From assembly GCF_014705705.1 (NCBI RefSeq), contig NZ_JACXLD010000001.1, positions 372,001 through 436,000 on the forward strand: DNA of 64,000 nucleotides. Direction: 5' to 3'. The stretch comes from Spongiibacter pelagi. GTDB taxonomy: Bacteria > Pseudomonadota > Gammaproteobacteria > Pseudomonadales > Spongiibacteraceae. Below the pieces are notes generated by a model. It was not told the origin of the DNA, searched no databases, and saw only the letters and a list, made by a program, of their open reading frames with translations. The translations under genes and the position numbers were made by a program. The stretch's first letter is position 1. Every line of letters begins with the position of its first letter. Positions 1 through 8,886 of this stretch are shown one piece after another.

Positions 1-1
1 C

Positions 2-172
2 GAAGTTTTTGCCAGCGAATTGCAAAATCGCAGTGTGATGAATACGGTTTTACCACTTGCCATGTCTCACAGAGAAATCAATGCCGACCTTGGGAAAAAT
101 GAGGCTTACACTAAAAGTGTCGAGGATTTTATGGCTCAATTGGACAAAACTATTTCAAAACTTCTTCAATAA
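2..172 (+). CDS. 3' end of an unrecognised gene (partial)
   Basis: Open reading frame entering from the left edge and ending at TAA 170-172; 56 C-terminal residues are visible. The tail is hydrophilic and probably helical, ending in MAQLDKTISKLLQ. No family is recognised from this fragment. It is on the same strand as the next gene, 32 bases upstream of it, so the two could be co-transcribed. Coding status rests only on the open frame and plausible composition. Confidence 0.5.
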   Translation, partial: EVFASELQNRSVMNTVLPLAMSHREINADLGKNEAYTKSVEDFMAQLDKTISKLLQ

Positions 173-204
173 CATTCAATACAAATAACGACGGCCAAAA
201 CTTT

Positions 205-1725
205 ATGCTTTCACTTCGAAACCTCAAGCCAGACGACTACCCCGCTATTAAACGAATCATGGATGAAGTTTATCCGGGGAAGTTAGGTGGCAGTTGGCCC
301 AAGAAAAATTATCTGGCCATGCTGAAAGTCTTTCCTGAAGGGCAAATTTGTATTGATGACAGCGGCGAGGCGGTGGCGGCTGCGTTCTCGGTAGTGGTGG
401 ATTACGAGCAGTTTGGTGATGACCACACCTACGACCAAATTACTGGTAATGCTTACCTCACCACCCACGATCCCAATGGCGATGTGCTTTACGGTGTTGA
501 TATTTTTGTCGATCCCAGTCACCGCAATTTGCGGCTGGGGCGGCGCTTGTACGAAGCCCGTAAGGAGCTGTGCCAGAATCTGAATTTACGCGCGATTATT
601 GCGGGCGGTCGCATTCCTAATTACGCCGAACACGCCAGCGAGCTCACGCCGCAAAAATATATCGCCTCGGTAAAGCGCAAGGAAATTTTTGACCCCATTC
701 TCAGCTTTCAGCTGGCAAATGACTTTGAAGTAAAACGGGTATTAAAAGCCTATTTACCCGAAGATGAAGAGTCCCACGGTTACGCGACCCTGTTGGAATG
801 GACTAATCTTTATTACGAGCCCAAAGCGCCTAAATTATTTGGTGCGAAAAAAACCACCGCGCGCATTGGCTGTGTGCAGTGGCAAATGCGCGCTTTTCAC
901 AGCGTGGATGAAGTGCTTTCGCAGGTGGAATATTTTATTGATGCCTTGGCCGATTACCGCTGCGATGTCGCCTTGTTTCCTGAGTTTTTTAACGCGCCGT
1001 TAATGGGGCTGGAAACCCATATCACCACGGTGGATTCGGTGCGTTATCTGGCCAGTTATACCGACCATATTCGCGATGAAATTTCCCGCCTTGCGGTGGC
1101 CTACAATATCAATGTGGTGGCCGGGTCGATGCCGCTAATTGAAAACGACAAGCTCTACAACGTGGCCTACCTCTGCCGCCGCGATGGTACCATTGAAGAA
1201 CAATACAAATTGCACCCCACACCCCATGAGAAGCGCGACTGGATTATGGAGGGTGGTCAGAAGCTGTAATTGTTTGATACCGATTTCGGCAAAGTCGGTG
1301 TACTGATTTGCTACGACGTGGAATTCCCCGAGCTGGCGCGCTTGCTCAGCGAAAAGGAAATGCAGATTTTGCTAGTACCGTTCTGGACTGACACCAAGAA
1401 TGGCTATTTGCGAGTGCGGCGCTGCGCCCAAGCCCGTGCGATTGAAAACGAATGCTATGTCGCCATCGCCGGCAATATCGGCAACCTGCCGCAGGTCGAT
1501 AGCGTAGATATTCAGTACGGCCAGACGGCGGTATTTTCGCCCTCAGACTTTGCGTTTCCCCACGATGCGATTATGGCGGAAACGACGCCGAATACCGAAA
1601 TGACGCTGATTGTGGATGTTGATTTGGCGAAATTGCAGGAATTGCAGAATGAAGGGTCGGTGAGAAATTATCTGGATCGTCGCCGGGATTTGTACAAAAT
1701 CGTTTGGACCGGCGACGACGAGTAG
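205..1725 (+). pseudogene. GNAT acetyltransferase / carbon-nitrogen hydrolase (nitrilase) fusion, interrupted by in-frame TAA
   Basis: One continuous frame of 507 codons broken only by TAA at 1267-1269 (codon 355). Residues about 1-210 form a GNAT acetyltransferase domain, with a DPSHRNLRLGRRLYEAR acetyl-CoA-loop-like motif. Residues about 218-506 form a nitrilase domain. The expected Glu-Lys-Cys triad is present as E260 (FPEFF), probable K335 (QYKLH) and C369 (ICYDVEFPE). The stop lies 14 codons before the catalytic cysteine, so the product made up to it would lack nucleophile and activity, although homology resumes in the same frame directly after it. A single change from CAA, GAA or AAA would explain it. 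Full length, about 506 residues, fits bifunctional proteins of this type. The physiological substrate is unknown. Alternatives are readthrough, a sequencing error, or a still functional isolated GNAT domain. Confidence 0.8.
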
Positions 1726-1734
1726 CGAGCTTAT

Positions 1735-2160
1735 TTAGATCAGTGCCATAACGCCGTTTATGGCCATCCACAACACGCAGATAACGCTGAGCAAGAACAG
1801 GGTAAAGCGCAGCATTACCACATTGCTGGTGCACTGAACCAAGCTGTGTGCAATACGCAGACCGACATAGGCCCAAGCCAGTGTCAGGTTCAAACCGCTG
1901 CCCATGCCAAGCAGGGCGAGGCTCAGGGCGGTGGCGTAAAACACGGTGGGGTGTTCCATCAGGTGATTGTAGTTATCTGCCTTCCACTGAATTTTCTTTT
2001 CCATTTTGGCACCCAGCTCTGAGGTGCGCTGCCCTTCATTGGGATCCATTTTCAGCTTAGACATCGCGGGCAGGCGGGTGCCGGCCATCCACATTAGAAT
2101 CAGGTGGCTCCACACCACCAGCACCAACACCGGTAATAAAATTTCATGGGCGTGAGTCAT
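1735..2160 (-). CDS. MAPEG family membrane protein
   Basis: A 141-residue protein with four hydrophobic segments (about residues 7-27, 73-93, 95-112 and 117-138), the usual size and topology of the MAPEG family (membrane-associated proteins in eicosanoid and glutathione metabolism). The motif with NYNHLMEHPTVFYA between helices 1 and 2 and the later AYVGLRIAHSLVQ segment are typical of the family. Bacterial members are mostly uncharacterised, and glutathione-dependent chemistry is only inferred. It is convergent with the GNAT/nitrilase gene (9-base gap) and divergent from the SDR gene, so its promoter lies within 2161-2250. Confidence 0.85.
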   Translation of the reverse strand: MTHAHEILLPVLVLVVWSHLILMWMAGTRLPAMSKLKMDPNEGQRTSELGAKMEKKIQWKADNYNHLMEHPTVFYATALSLALLGMGSGLNLTLAWAYVGLRIAHSLVQCTSNVVMLRFTLFLLSVICVLWMAINGVMALI

Positions 2161-2250
2161 AGTTTTTCCCCTAGGGTTTCGTTATTTTGGAGTTCTGTTA
2201 TCTGGGTTTTTGCACCCCAATGCAAGCAAATTAATAAAAGGGCACGAGCC

Positions 2251-3003
2251 ATGACGCGTAAAAATATTTTGATTACCGGTGCCAGCTCTGGCTTGGGTGA
2301 GGGCATGGCGTGGCGATTTGCCGCCAAGGGCTGCAATCTGGCCTTGTGTGCGCGGCGGCTGGATGCGTTGGAAAAACTAAAAGTCGATATTGAGCGCGCC
2401 CATCCGCAAGTTAAGGTGGCGATCAAATCGCTGGATGTCTGCGACTACGATCAAATCTCTCCCGCGTTTCACGATCTGAAAGAGCAGCTGGGCGGTCTTG
2501 ATCGGGTTATTGTGAATGCCGGAATGGGCAAGGGTGCCTCTCTGGGCACCGGGTATTTTCATGCCAATCGCAAAACCGCTGAAACCAATTATGTGGCAGC
2601 GATCGCCCAGTGCGAGGCGGCCTTGGAAATTTTTCGGGCGCAAAATCACGGTCACTTGGTAACCATTTCGTCTATGAGCGCGGTGCGTGGTATGCCCGGT
2701 TCGTTCTCGGTTTACGCCTCATCTAAGGCGGCATTGCGAAATTTGAGCGAGGGCATAGCGGCGGATTTATACGGCACGCCCATCAAGGTGAGCTGTATTT
2801 TGCCGGGCTTTATCCTCACGCCGATCAACGCGGATATGAAGCGGGCGCCGCTGCGGGTAAGTTTAGAAAAGGGCTGTAATTCACTGGTAAAAGCGATTGA
2901 GCGCGAGCCCAAGGAAGCCTGTATTCCGGGCTGGCCTTGGGTGGTGGTAAATATGGTGATGAAAATCGTGCCGCTGAAAGTACTGTCGAAAATGTCGGGC
3001 TAG
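2251..3003 (+). CDS. SDR family NAD(P)-dependent oxidoreductase
   Basis: A 250-residue classical short-chain dehydrogenase/reductase. The Rossmann nucleotide-binding motif TGASSGLG is at residues 9-16, the NAG motif near 90, the catalytic serine in ISSMSA near 140 and the YASSK catalytic pair near 155. The start was placed at ATG 2251 because the Rossmann strand KNILITGASSG begins there; an upstream ATG at 2146 in the same frame would add an atypical leader overlapping the divergent MAPEG gene. Substrate is not predictable. The stop is 2 bases from the convergent stop of the CBS-domain gene. Confidence 0.9.
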   Translation: MTRKNILITGASSGLGEGMAWRFAAKGCNLALCARRLDALEKLKVDIERAHPQVKVAIKSLDVCDYDQISPAFHDLKEQLGGLDRVIVNAGMGKGASLGTGYFHANRKTAETNYVAAIAQCEAALEIFRAQNHGHLVTISSMSAVRGMPGSFSVYASSKAALRNLSEGIAADLYGTPIKVSCILPGFILTPINADMKRAPLRVSLEKGCNSLVKAIEREPKEACIPGWPWVVVNMVMKIVPLKVLSKMSG

Positions 3004-3005
3004 AT

Positions 3006-4073
3006 TTACTGCCCGCTTGCCGGCTCGTTGGGGCTCTCATTTAAGCCAAGGCGAGCCGCTCGCTTATTCCACAACTTGCGGGCGAGCTGCTGCATATCCA
3101 CGCTGGCATCGGTTTCGTCGACAATTTCTAAACCCAGCAGTGTTTCAATCAAATCTTCAATGGTGATAATCCCCAGCACCGCACCGTATTCATTGACCAC
3201 CATCACCATTTGCTCACGGGAATCCACCATCCAGCGCAGTAGTCCGTCTGCGGTATGGGTTTCGGCAATGGCGGGTAATTCGCGGCCCAGTTCACTGAGC
3301 GGGCGATTCGGGGTATTTAGCGCGGCTTTTAGCAGCTCGTCTTTGCGCACAAACAGGTGAAAGTTATCGCTGTGCGAGCTGAATAAGGGGATACGAGAAA
3401 AGCGCAAATTGGGATATTTGCCAAGGGCTTCGCTGGCGGTTAGCTCGCCATTGATGGCAAACACCACCGGGCGCGGGGTCATCACATCGCGGGCAACCAG
3501 ACTGCGAAACGCCATCATGCTGCTCACTTGCGCCGCTTCTTCTAAGCTGAACACCCCTTCGCGGGCGGCCAATTCGGCCAGCGCGCTGAATTCCTCACGG
3601 CTGACCGAGTGATGGTGGGCTTTACTGGCCATCATCCGGGTTAGCAGTTCCGCCAGCTTTGCCAGCGGAAACATGCTAATGAGCACTACCCGTAAAATTT
3701 GCGCGCAGGCCGGGGCCAGTTGTCGCCAATAGCGGGCGCCCAAGGTTTTGGGAATGATTTCTGAAATCACCAGAATCAGCAGGGTTAATACCGCTGAAAT
3801 CACCCCGAAATAGGCTTCGCCAAATACCTTGGTGGCCTGCGCGCCTGCGCCTGCTGCACCCACGGTATGGGCAATGGTATTGAGGCTGAGAATGGCAGCC
3901 AAGGGTTTGTCGATATCGGTTTTATAGCGCGACCACAACGCCCCGCCTCGGTTGCCTTGCTGGTTCTCAGCGGCAATATATGAGGGCGTAATACTGAGTA
4001 GCACCGCCTCCAATACCGAGCATAAAAAGGAAAAGCCGAGGGCGAGACTGATATAAATAATTAATGAAAGCAT
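3006..4073 (-). CDS. CNNM/CorC-type membrane protein (DUF21 + CBS pair)
   Basis: A 355-residue protein starting at ATG 4073 (MLSLIIYISLALGF). The N-terminal DUF21/CNNM transmembrane domain has about four hydrophobic helices to residue 140. A tandem CBS region follows: DVMTPRPVVFAI is the classic opening motif and VNEYGAVLGIITIEDLIE closes the second CBS. Relatives act in divalent-cation (Mg2+/Co2+) homeostasis or are called HlyC/CorC transporters. The C-terminal CorC domain is absent, so this is a short form. An upstream in-frame start at 4217 would add 48 non-membrane residues and was rejected because MLSLIIY is the natural membrane start. Confidence 0.88.
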   Translation of the reverse strand: MLSLIIYISLALGFSFLCSVLEAVLLSITPSYIAAENQQGNRGGALWSRYKTDIDKPLAAILSLNTIAHTVGAAGAGAQATKVFGEAYFGVISAVLTLLILVISEIIPKTLGARYWRQLAPACAQILRVVLISMFPLAKLAELLTRMMASKAHHHSVSREEFSALAELAAREGVFSLEEAAQVSSMMAFRSLVARDVMTPRPVVFAINGELTASEALGKYPNLRFSRIPLFSSHSDNFHLFVRKDELLKAALNTPNRPLSELGRELPAIAETHTADGLLRWMVDSREQMVMVVNEYGAVLGIITIEDLIETLLGLEIVDETDASVDMQQLARKLWNKRAARLGLNESPNEPASGQ

Positions 4074-4246
4074 GGGCCTATTATCTGGGTTTGGCGAAGC
4101 GCGGCAAGGTATACGGCAGACTTTTTCCAATGGATGTGACGGGAATTTGGATTGCCGATATGTGAAACACCGTGTATCATTATTTGGGTCCGCTTCTGGC
4201 GCGCCAGAAGTCTTCAACTCATGAATAACAATAGTGGAGTGAGAAC

Positions 4247-4558
4247 ATGTCTGAGAATGCAGCGCCGGAAGGCACTTGGAACATCACCGTAAAAGGCCCT
4301 ACTGGCAAAGAAGTGACCGTGCTGGAATTACAGCGCGATGGCGATACTCTAACCGGCACCCAAACGGGTCGCGGCGTATCAACCCCAATTGAAAACGGTA
4401 AAGTGGAAGGCAATACCGTTTCTTGGACTCAGCAAGTGACCAAGCCAATGAAGCTGAATGTCACGTTTATTGGTGAGATCACCGGTAATGATATTGCGGG
4501 TAAAGTGAAGGTCGGCATGATGTCGCACAAATTCAGCGGCTCTAAAGATCTGGGTTAA
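4247..4558 (+). CDS. Small conserved hypothetical protein, predicted beta-rich
   Basis: A 103-residue protein with a good Shine-Dalgarno (GGAGTG) before ATG 4247. There is no signal peptide or membrane segment. The sequence alternates short strands (WNITVKGPTG, VTVLELQRDGDTLTGT, NTVSWTQQV, IAGKVKVG), the pattern of small beta-barrel or lipocalin-like folds. I do not recognise a named family and assign no function. It is monocistronic, followed at once by a strong hairpin terminator. Confidence 0.8.
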   Translation: MSENAAPEGTWNITVKGPTGKEVTVLELQRDGDTLTGTQTGRGVSTPIENGKVEGNTVSWTQQVTKPMKLNVTFIGEITGNDIAGKVKVGMMSHKFSGSKDLG

Positions 4559-4582
4559 ACCAATCTAGAGAGCGAGCAGAAA

Positions 4583-4606
4583 AAAGGGGCCATTTGGCCC
4601 CTTTGT
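4583..4606. terminator. Bidirectional rho-independent terminator
   Basis: Inverted repeat AAAGGGGCC-ATTT-GGCCCCTTT, preceded by an A-run and followed by T-rich sequence, between the convergent small hypothetical gene and ettA. It can terminate both. Confidence 0.75.
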
Positions 4607-4622
4607 CATTTCTACAGCGCGC

Positions 4623-6284
4623 TTATTTCAGCTTCTTGTATTTCACGCGTTGCGGTTCGGCATTCTTGCCTTTGCGGCTGACAAAGTCCTCGTGGTACTC
4701 GGTGTAATTGCCTTCAAAGAACACCACATCACTGTCGCCTTCGTAGGCCAGAATATGCGTGGCAATCCGGTCCAGGAACCAGCGATCGTGCGAAATCACC
4801 ATGGCGCAGCCGGGGAAATTAAGCAGGGCTTCTTCCAGAGCGCGCAGGGTTTCAACGTCCAGATCGTTTGACGGTTCGTCCAGCAGCAAAACGTTGCCGC
4901 CTTCTTTCAGGGTGCAGGCCAATTGCAGACGGCCCCGCTCCCCCCCGGACAGTTCGCCAACCCGCTTCTGCTGGTCGCTGCCTTTAAAGTTGAAGCGGCC
5001 AATATACGCGCGGGAGGGAATTTCATAGCCGCCGATCTGCAGAATATCGCGGCCATCGGAAACGGCTTCCCACACAGTTTGGCTGTCGTCCAGCGCATCA
5101 CGCATCTGCTCAACCGACACCAGCTTAACCGTTTCACCAAGCTCAATGCTGCCTGAATCGGGTTGCTCCTTGCCGCTGAGCATCCGGAACAGGGTCGATT
5201 TACCGGCACCGTTACCGCCGATAATTCCAACAATCGCGCCCTTGGGAATCGAGAAGCTGAGATTGCTGATCAGCGCGCGGTCGCCATAACCCTTGCTGAC
5301 ATTATTCACCTCAATCACCTTGTCGCCCAGACGAGGTCCCGGTGGAATATAAATTTCATTAGTTTCGCTGCGGGTCTGGAATTCCTGCGACTGCATTTCT
5401 TCAAAGCGAGCCAGACGCGCCTTGCTTTTGCTCTGGCGGCCCTTGGCATTGCTGCGCACCCACTCCAGTTCCGAGGCAATGGCTTTCTTGCGCGAGGCTT
5501 CGGTTTTGGCTTCCTGCTCCAGGCGCTTCTCCTTGGCTTCCAGCCAGTCAGAATAATTGCCCTCATAGGGAATCCCGCGACCCCGGTCCAGTTCCAGAAT
5601 CCAGCCTGCGGCATTGTCGAGGAAATAGCGGTCGTGGGTAATCGCCACTACCGTGCCGGGGAAGTCACACAAGAAGCGTTCCAGCCACGCCACCGATTCT
5701 GCATCCAAGTGGTTGGTGGGTTCGTCCAGCAACAACATATCCGGGGCCGACATCAGCAAACGACACAGCGCGACCCGGCGGCGCTCACCGCCAGACAGCT
5801 TGGTCACATCCGCATCCCAGGGCGGCAGGCGCAGCGCGTCGGCGGCCACTTCCAGCTTGTGATCCAGATTGTGGGCATCGGTGGCCTGAATAATGTTTTC
5901 CAACTCACCCTGGCGTTTGGCCAGCGCATCAAAATCGGCATCCGGTTCCGCGTAGGCGGCATAAATCTGATCTAGCTCGATCAGGGCGCTTTTCGCTTCG
6001 GCCACGCCATCTTCCACATTGCCGCGCACATCTTTGCTGGGATCAAGTTCCGGCTCCTGCGATAAATAGCCAATCTTGATGCCGGGCTGGGGGCGCGCCT
6101 CGCCGGAAAACTCGGTGTCCACGCCCGCCATAATCCGCAGCAAGGTTGATTTACCCGCACCGTTCAAACCCAGCACACCAATCTTGGCGCCGGGGAAGAA
6201 CGACAACGAGATATCGTGGAGAATTTCGCGCTTGGGCGGCACAACTTTGCCAACGCGATTCATGGTGTAAACAAACTGGGCCAT
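4623..6284 (-). CDS. ettA: Energy-dependent translational throttle protein EttA (ABC-F)
   Basis: A 553-residue cytoplasmic ABC-F ATPase with two nucleotide-binding domains and no membrane domain. ABC1 has Walker A GLNGAGKSTLL and signature LSGGERRRVALCRLL. ABC2 has Walker A GGNGAGKSTLF and signature LSGGERGRLQLACTL. The Arg/Lys-rich linker between them (SNAKGRQSKSKARLARFEEM) is typical of EttA. E. coli EttA is 555 residues. EttA binds the ribosomal E site and gates entry into the elongation cycle according to the ATP/ADP ratio. Start at ATG 6284 (MAQFVYTMNRVGKVVPPK) is supported by an AGGAGT Shine-Dalgarno; a longer in-frame start at 6362 lacks support. Its 5' end is 85 bases from the 3' end of intI. 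Confidence 0.95.
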   Translation of the reverse strand: MAQFVYTMNRVGKVVPPKREILHDISLSFFPGAKIGVLGLNGAGKSTLLRIMAGVDTEFSGEARPQPGIKIGYLSQEPELDPSKDVRGNVEDGVAEAKSALIELDQIYAAYAEPDADFDALAKRQGELENIIQATDAHNLDHKLEVAADALRLPPWDADVTKLSGGERRRVALCRLLMSAPDMLLLDEPTNHLDAESVAWLERFLCDFPGTVVAITHDRYFLDNAAGWILELDRGRGIPYEGNYSDWLEAKEKRLEQEAKTEASRKKAIASELEWVRSNAKGRQSKSKARLARFEEMQSQEFQTRSETNEIYIPPGPRLGDKVIEVNNVSKGYGDRALISNLSFSIPKGAIVGIIGGNGAGKSTLFRMLSGKEQPDSGSIELGETVKLVSVEQMRDALDDSQTVWEAVSDGRDILQIGGYEIPSRAYIGRFNFKGSDQQKRVGELSGGERGRLQLACTLKEGGNVLLLDEPSNDLDVETLRALEEALLNFPGCAMVISHDRWFLDRIATHILAYEGDSDVVFFEGNYTEYHEDFVSRKGKNAEPQRVKYKKLK

Positions 6285-6368
6285 GGGAACTCCTGAAAAG
6301 AACAAATCGGCAGCGATTATACCGGGGAAGCGCCCGGTACTAAATGGCGGCGCGAGCGGCAACCCCGG

Positions 6369-7349
6369 TTATTTGCGGATTCCCAGCAAGGTACTCAGCG
6401 GGCTTGTTACCCCCTGCGCGCCCTGTTTCAAAACATGCGTATAAATTTCCGTGGTTTTCACATCCGTATGGCCGAGCTGCTGCTGCACCGTGCGTATATC
6501 CGCACCGGCTTGCAGCAAGTGAGTGGCAAAGGAATGCCGCAGCGTATGACAGCTGACCTGTTTTCGAATATCGGCCTGACGAGCTGCCGTTTTAACCAGT
6601 TTGTTCACATTACTCTCGTCATAATGATGCCGCCGCAACAACCCCGTGGCCGGCTCAATACTCAATCGAGAGGCGGGGAACAGATACTGCCAATTTAGCG
6701 ACTTCGCTTCGCCGGGGAATTTTCTGGCCAGAGCATCGGGCATCCACACACCGCTGTAACCCGGCGCGAGCAAATCCTCCTGCAGCAACACATTCACCTG
6801 CTCAATCTGAGGCTTAAGCCTAACCGTTAACTCGGGTGCCAGCGTCACAATACGGTGCTTCATGCCCTTGCCCTGAAACACCCTCAACTGCTGAAAATCA
6901 AAATCGACATCCTTAACCCGTAAACGCACTAACTCAATGCGGCGCAGGCCAGAGCCATAAAGCATCGCAGCCATTAAATAATGCATACCATGTAAATGTG
7001 CGAGCAGCGCAGCGACCTCCTCGCGTGTTAATACCACCGGAAGCTTGGCTTGGCGCAGCGACTTTTTAAAATGAGCAAGTGGGGCCAGCTCTTGCGCAAG
7101 ATACTTGGTTTTCATAAAAACCAGTGCATTCAACGCAATCGCCTGCGTGCTGGGCGATACCTGCCGCTCAACCGCAAGAAAAGTTAAAAAGCGCTCAATG
7201 TCATTGGAGCCTAAATTCTTCGGATGTTGCTTGTGACAAAAGAGTATGAAATATTTGACCCAATAAAGATAAGAACTGATGGTTCGCTTGCTGTAATTAC
7301 GCACCAACATAAAGCGTTCCATATCTGAGAGAAACGGAGATCTCGTCAT
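6369..7349 (-). CDS. intI: Integron integrase IntI (tyrosine recombinase)
   Basis: A 326-residue site-specific tyrosine recombinase. The N-terminal SAM-like core-binding domain (residues about 5-85, SKRTISSYLYWVKYF) is followed by the catalytic domain with Arg in YGSGLRRIEL (about R136), HTLRHSFATHLL, LGH and the nucleophile in TEIYTH. The integron-specific insertion is present (PGEAKSLNWQYLFPASR and RRHHYDE), separating it from XerC/D. ATG 7349 was chosen because GAGGAAG lies 6-7 bases upstream; in-frame ATG 7367 and GTG 7379 also exist. It catalyses attI x attC and attC x attC recombination. It is transcribed away from the cassette array, the usual arrangement. I saw no LexA box upstream. 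It appears intact. Confidence 0.95.
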   Translation of the reverse strand: MTRSPFLSDMERFMLVRNYSKRTISSYLYWVKYFILFCHKQHPKNLGSNDIERFLTFLAVERQVSPSTQAIALNALVFMKTKYLAQELAPLAHFKKSLRQAKLPVVLTREEVAALLAHLHGMHYLMAAMLYGSGLRRIELVRLRVKDVDFDFQQLRVFQGKGMKHRIVTLAPELTVRLKPQIEQVNVLLQEDLLAPGYSGVWMPDALARKFPGEAKSLNWQYLFPASRLSIEPATGLLRRHHYDESNVNKLVKTAARQADIRKQVSCHTLRHSFATHLLQAGADIRTVQQQLGHTDVKTTEIYTHVLKQGAQGVTSPLSTLLGIRK

Positions 7350-7454
7350 GCCTACTTCCTCATCCATGAAGTCGTACACATCAGTGTAGATTAGCTGCCA
7401 GAATTAAAAAGGTATTTTACCCGTTAAGTAAAACGAAACATTCGCGCTAATAAA

Positions 7455-7483
7455 TTAACAATTAAAAAACAGGAAGTTATATG
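7455..7483 (+). promoter_or_regulatory. Candidate cassette promoter (Pc)
   Basis: TTAACA (7455-7460) and TATATG (7478-7483), separated by 17 bases, point into the cassette array from between intI and attI. The -35 matches sigma70 consensus at 5 of 6 positions and the -10 at 4 of 6. The location is right for a Pc promoter outside intI. Prediction by eye only. Confidence 0.35.
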
Positions 7484-7534
7484 GTTACAGGAATAACCCA
7501 CCCCACAAAAACAAGCCACCCGCGAAATAATATT

Positions 7535-7569
7535 ATGAGGCCGAAGGCCTCATTAACGTGCTGTTAGGT
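7535..7569 (+). other. attI recombination site with adjacent palindrome
   Basis: The first core site GTTAGGT lies at 7563-7569, with strand exchange expected between G7563 and T7564. Just upstream is a perfect inverted repeat ATGAGGCC-GAA-GGCCTCAT (7535-7553). GTTAGGT is the exact reverse complement of the R'' heptamer ACCTAAC of the attC of cassette 1, which proves the insertion boundary. Confidence 0.75.
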
Positions 7570-7576
7570 GGCCGTA

Positions 7577-7885
7577 ATGGAGCAGTATTTAATATGGTTT
7601 GGGATGTTATTCGCTGGCCACCTTATGCTTGAACGATTGGCAATCGACATATTTCGCTACTACATCGCAGAAAAGATCGAAATGCCAGCATGGTCTCATG
7701 AAGTGTCAGAATATATGTTCAATGAAGATAATCTTCAGAACGAAAATCGTTTTACTCGGGTGATGTGTGGCTTCTGTATTTTCACTCGAAAAAAGTACAT
7801 ATCTGCATTTTTACTTTTACATTGGTTGTCTCGCGTATTTGTATTAGGAGTTATAGCCTATGCTCTTCAGAAGCTGCATAAATAG
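7577..7885 (+). CDS. Cassette 1: hypothetical protein
   Basis: A 102-residue product from ATG 7577; an in-frame GTG at 7568 lies on the core site itself and is less likely. The first helix (YLIWFGMLFAGHLML) and the C-terminal segment (YISAFLLLHWLSRVFVLGVIAYAL) are hydrophobic, with a charged middle (SEYMFNEDNLQNENRF), so it is probably a two-helix membrane protein. No family recognised. Cassette spans 7564-7963. Confidence 0.7.
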   Translation: MEQYLIWFGMLFAGHLMLERLAIDIFRYYIAEKIEMPAWSHEVSEYMFNEDNLQNENRFTRVMCGFCIFTRKKYISAFLLLHWLSRVFVLGVIAYALQKLHK

Positions 7886-7887
7886 CC

Positions 7888-7969
7888 ACCTAACAAAGCC
7901 AGGCAAGCCGACCCACTTTTCACTGCGCTTCGCTCCGTTGCAAGTGGTCGGCTGCTGGCGGCGTTAAGT
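7888..7969 (+). other. attC of cassette 1
   Basis: R'' ACCTAAC (7888-7894), imperfect inverted repeat with a central CACTGCGCTTCGCTCCGTTG stretch, R' GTTAAGT (7963-7969). 82 bp. Closely similar to the attCs of cassettes 6 and 7. Confidence 0.85.
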
Positions 7970-8481
7970 TTGCGCGCTGAGAAACCATGATTACCTTGAA
8001 TCGCAGGCACAATAGAGAGAATAAGCAAACCGGACGACAAGTGGGCTTTCTTATATTCCTGGTTGCGTTAATGCCGCTTACAATTGCTCGGCTGAATGGG
8101 CCAGCTTGGGGCCTTCTATTGTATTTCGGGGCAAACGTACTACTTTTCATCCCGGCTATTTCTCGCGCGTACAATGGAAGATTGGCTACTCGCATATTGC
8201 AGATCATCCTAAGCGTGCTCAGCTATGGTGCTGCCACGTTTTTCTTTCTTGCTTCTGGTTCGAGCATTGACTTGGAGCTTCCACTTATACTGATAGCTGC
8301 AGTACACATATCGCTACTCACAGCCGAGTATTCCTGGAGCACAGGGTTTGGTTATAGTGAATATGATCTGGACACGAACAGCCATCCTATTAACACGTTT
8401 ATTCGGCGCCTTTTCGGCAAAGAATAAACTTAACAAGAAAAGGCAAGGCGACGCCAAAAAGCGGCGCGCCTGCTTTTGGCG
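7964..8481 (+). repeat. Duplicated cassette, copy 1 (cassette 2)
   Basis: A 518-bp unit read as identical base for base to 11642-12159, including its attC. The copies sit in the same orientation, offset by 3678 bp, and each is bounded by cassette core sites. Confidence 0.95.
7987..8427 (+). CDS. Cassette 2: four-helix membrane protein (copy 1)
   Basis: A 146-residue product with a GAGAAA ribosome site. About four transmembrane helices can be seen: residues 19-36, 40-58, 70-92 and 96-114. The N-terminus is positively charged (RRHNRENKQTGRQ) and the C-terminus is cytoplasmic-looking and acidic/basic (YDLDTNSHPINTFIRRLFGKE). No family recognised. The same protein is encoded identically at 11665-12105, so the cell carries two copies. 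Confidence 0.75.
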   Translation: MITLNRRHNRENKQTGRQVGFLIFLVALMPLTIARLNGPAWGLLLYFGANVLLFIPAISRAYNGRLATRILQIILSVLSYGAATFFFLASGSSIDLELPLILIAAVHISLLTAEYSWSTGFGYSEYDLDTNSHPINTFIRRLFGKE

Positions 8482-8487
8482 TTATGA
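8428..8487 (+). other. attC of cassette 2
   Basis: R'' ACTTAAC (8428-8434), R' GTTATGA (8481-8487), with GACGCCAAAAAGCGGC in the stem. 60 bp, the short attC class. Confidence 0.85.
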
Positions 8488-8499
8488 GCTGAGAGCGCC

Positions 8500-8886
8500 A
8501 TGAGAAATTTACTGGTTTTATGTCTGGTAGCGTTTTCAACGGCGGCACAGTCACTGGATATGAATTACTCCGAGGTAGTACGAATACCAATGGAATCTGC
8601 GAGTGAATTCGGTATCTCTTTAACGCAACAACGGTCTGTTGGCTTCAATCGGTTCAACTTGGTTGTTGGCGAGTCGTTTCCGTGCAGCGTTGAGAGTATA
8701 TCGGTCAGTACTTTTGATGACCGTGGGTCAGTAATCTTAAGCCTTCAGTTTCCTAGTGTCGCTCCGGTTCAGTTTGATGTTCGAGATGCTTCAATCTCGA
8801 ACAGCCGGATAGATTTTAATTGCCAAGTAGTAGATAAGTATGCAACCCCGTCATATTCAATGGAGCTTCAGCGCAATGGCTCATAA
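8500..8886 (+). CDS. Cassette 3: exported hypothetical protein
   Basis: A 128-residue protein with a Sec signal peptide (MRNLLVLCLVAFSTAAQS), likely periplasmic. The mature part is predicted beta-rich, with two cysteines (FPCSVESIS, DFNCQV) that could form a disulfide. Segments EFGISL and PCSVESISVS resemble the cassette 7 product (EFGIIV, QCSVGNIDFSV), suggesting distant homology. The TAA stop is inside the R'' of its attC. Function unknown. Confidence 0.75.
   Translation: MRNLLVLCLVAFSTAAQSLDMNYSEVVRIPMESASEFGISLTQQRSVGFNRFNLVVGESFPCSVESISVSTFDDRGSVILSLQFPSVAPVQFDVRDASISNSRIDFNCQVVDKYATPSYSMELQRNGS

Noticed and set aside
5163-5975. 270-codon open frame on the plus strand
   Set aside because: Entirely antisense to the highly conserved ettA gene; an open shadow frame from codon bias with no domain.
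7380-7563. LexA box controlling intI
   Set aside because: No CTGT-N8-ACAG-like palindrome was found; TACACATCAGTGTA near 7375 has the wrong sequence.
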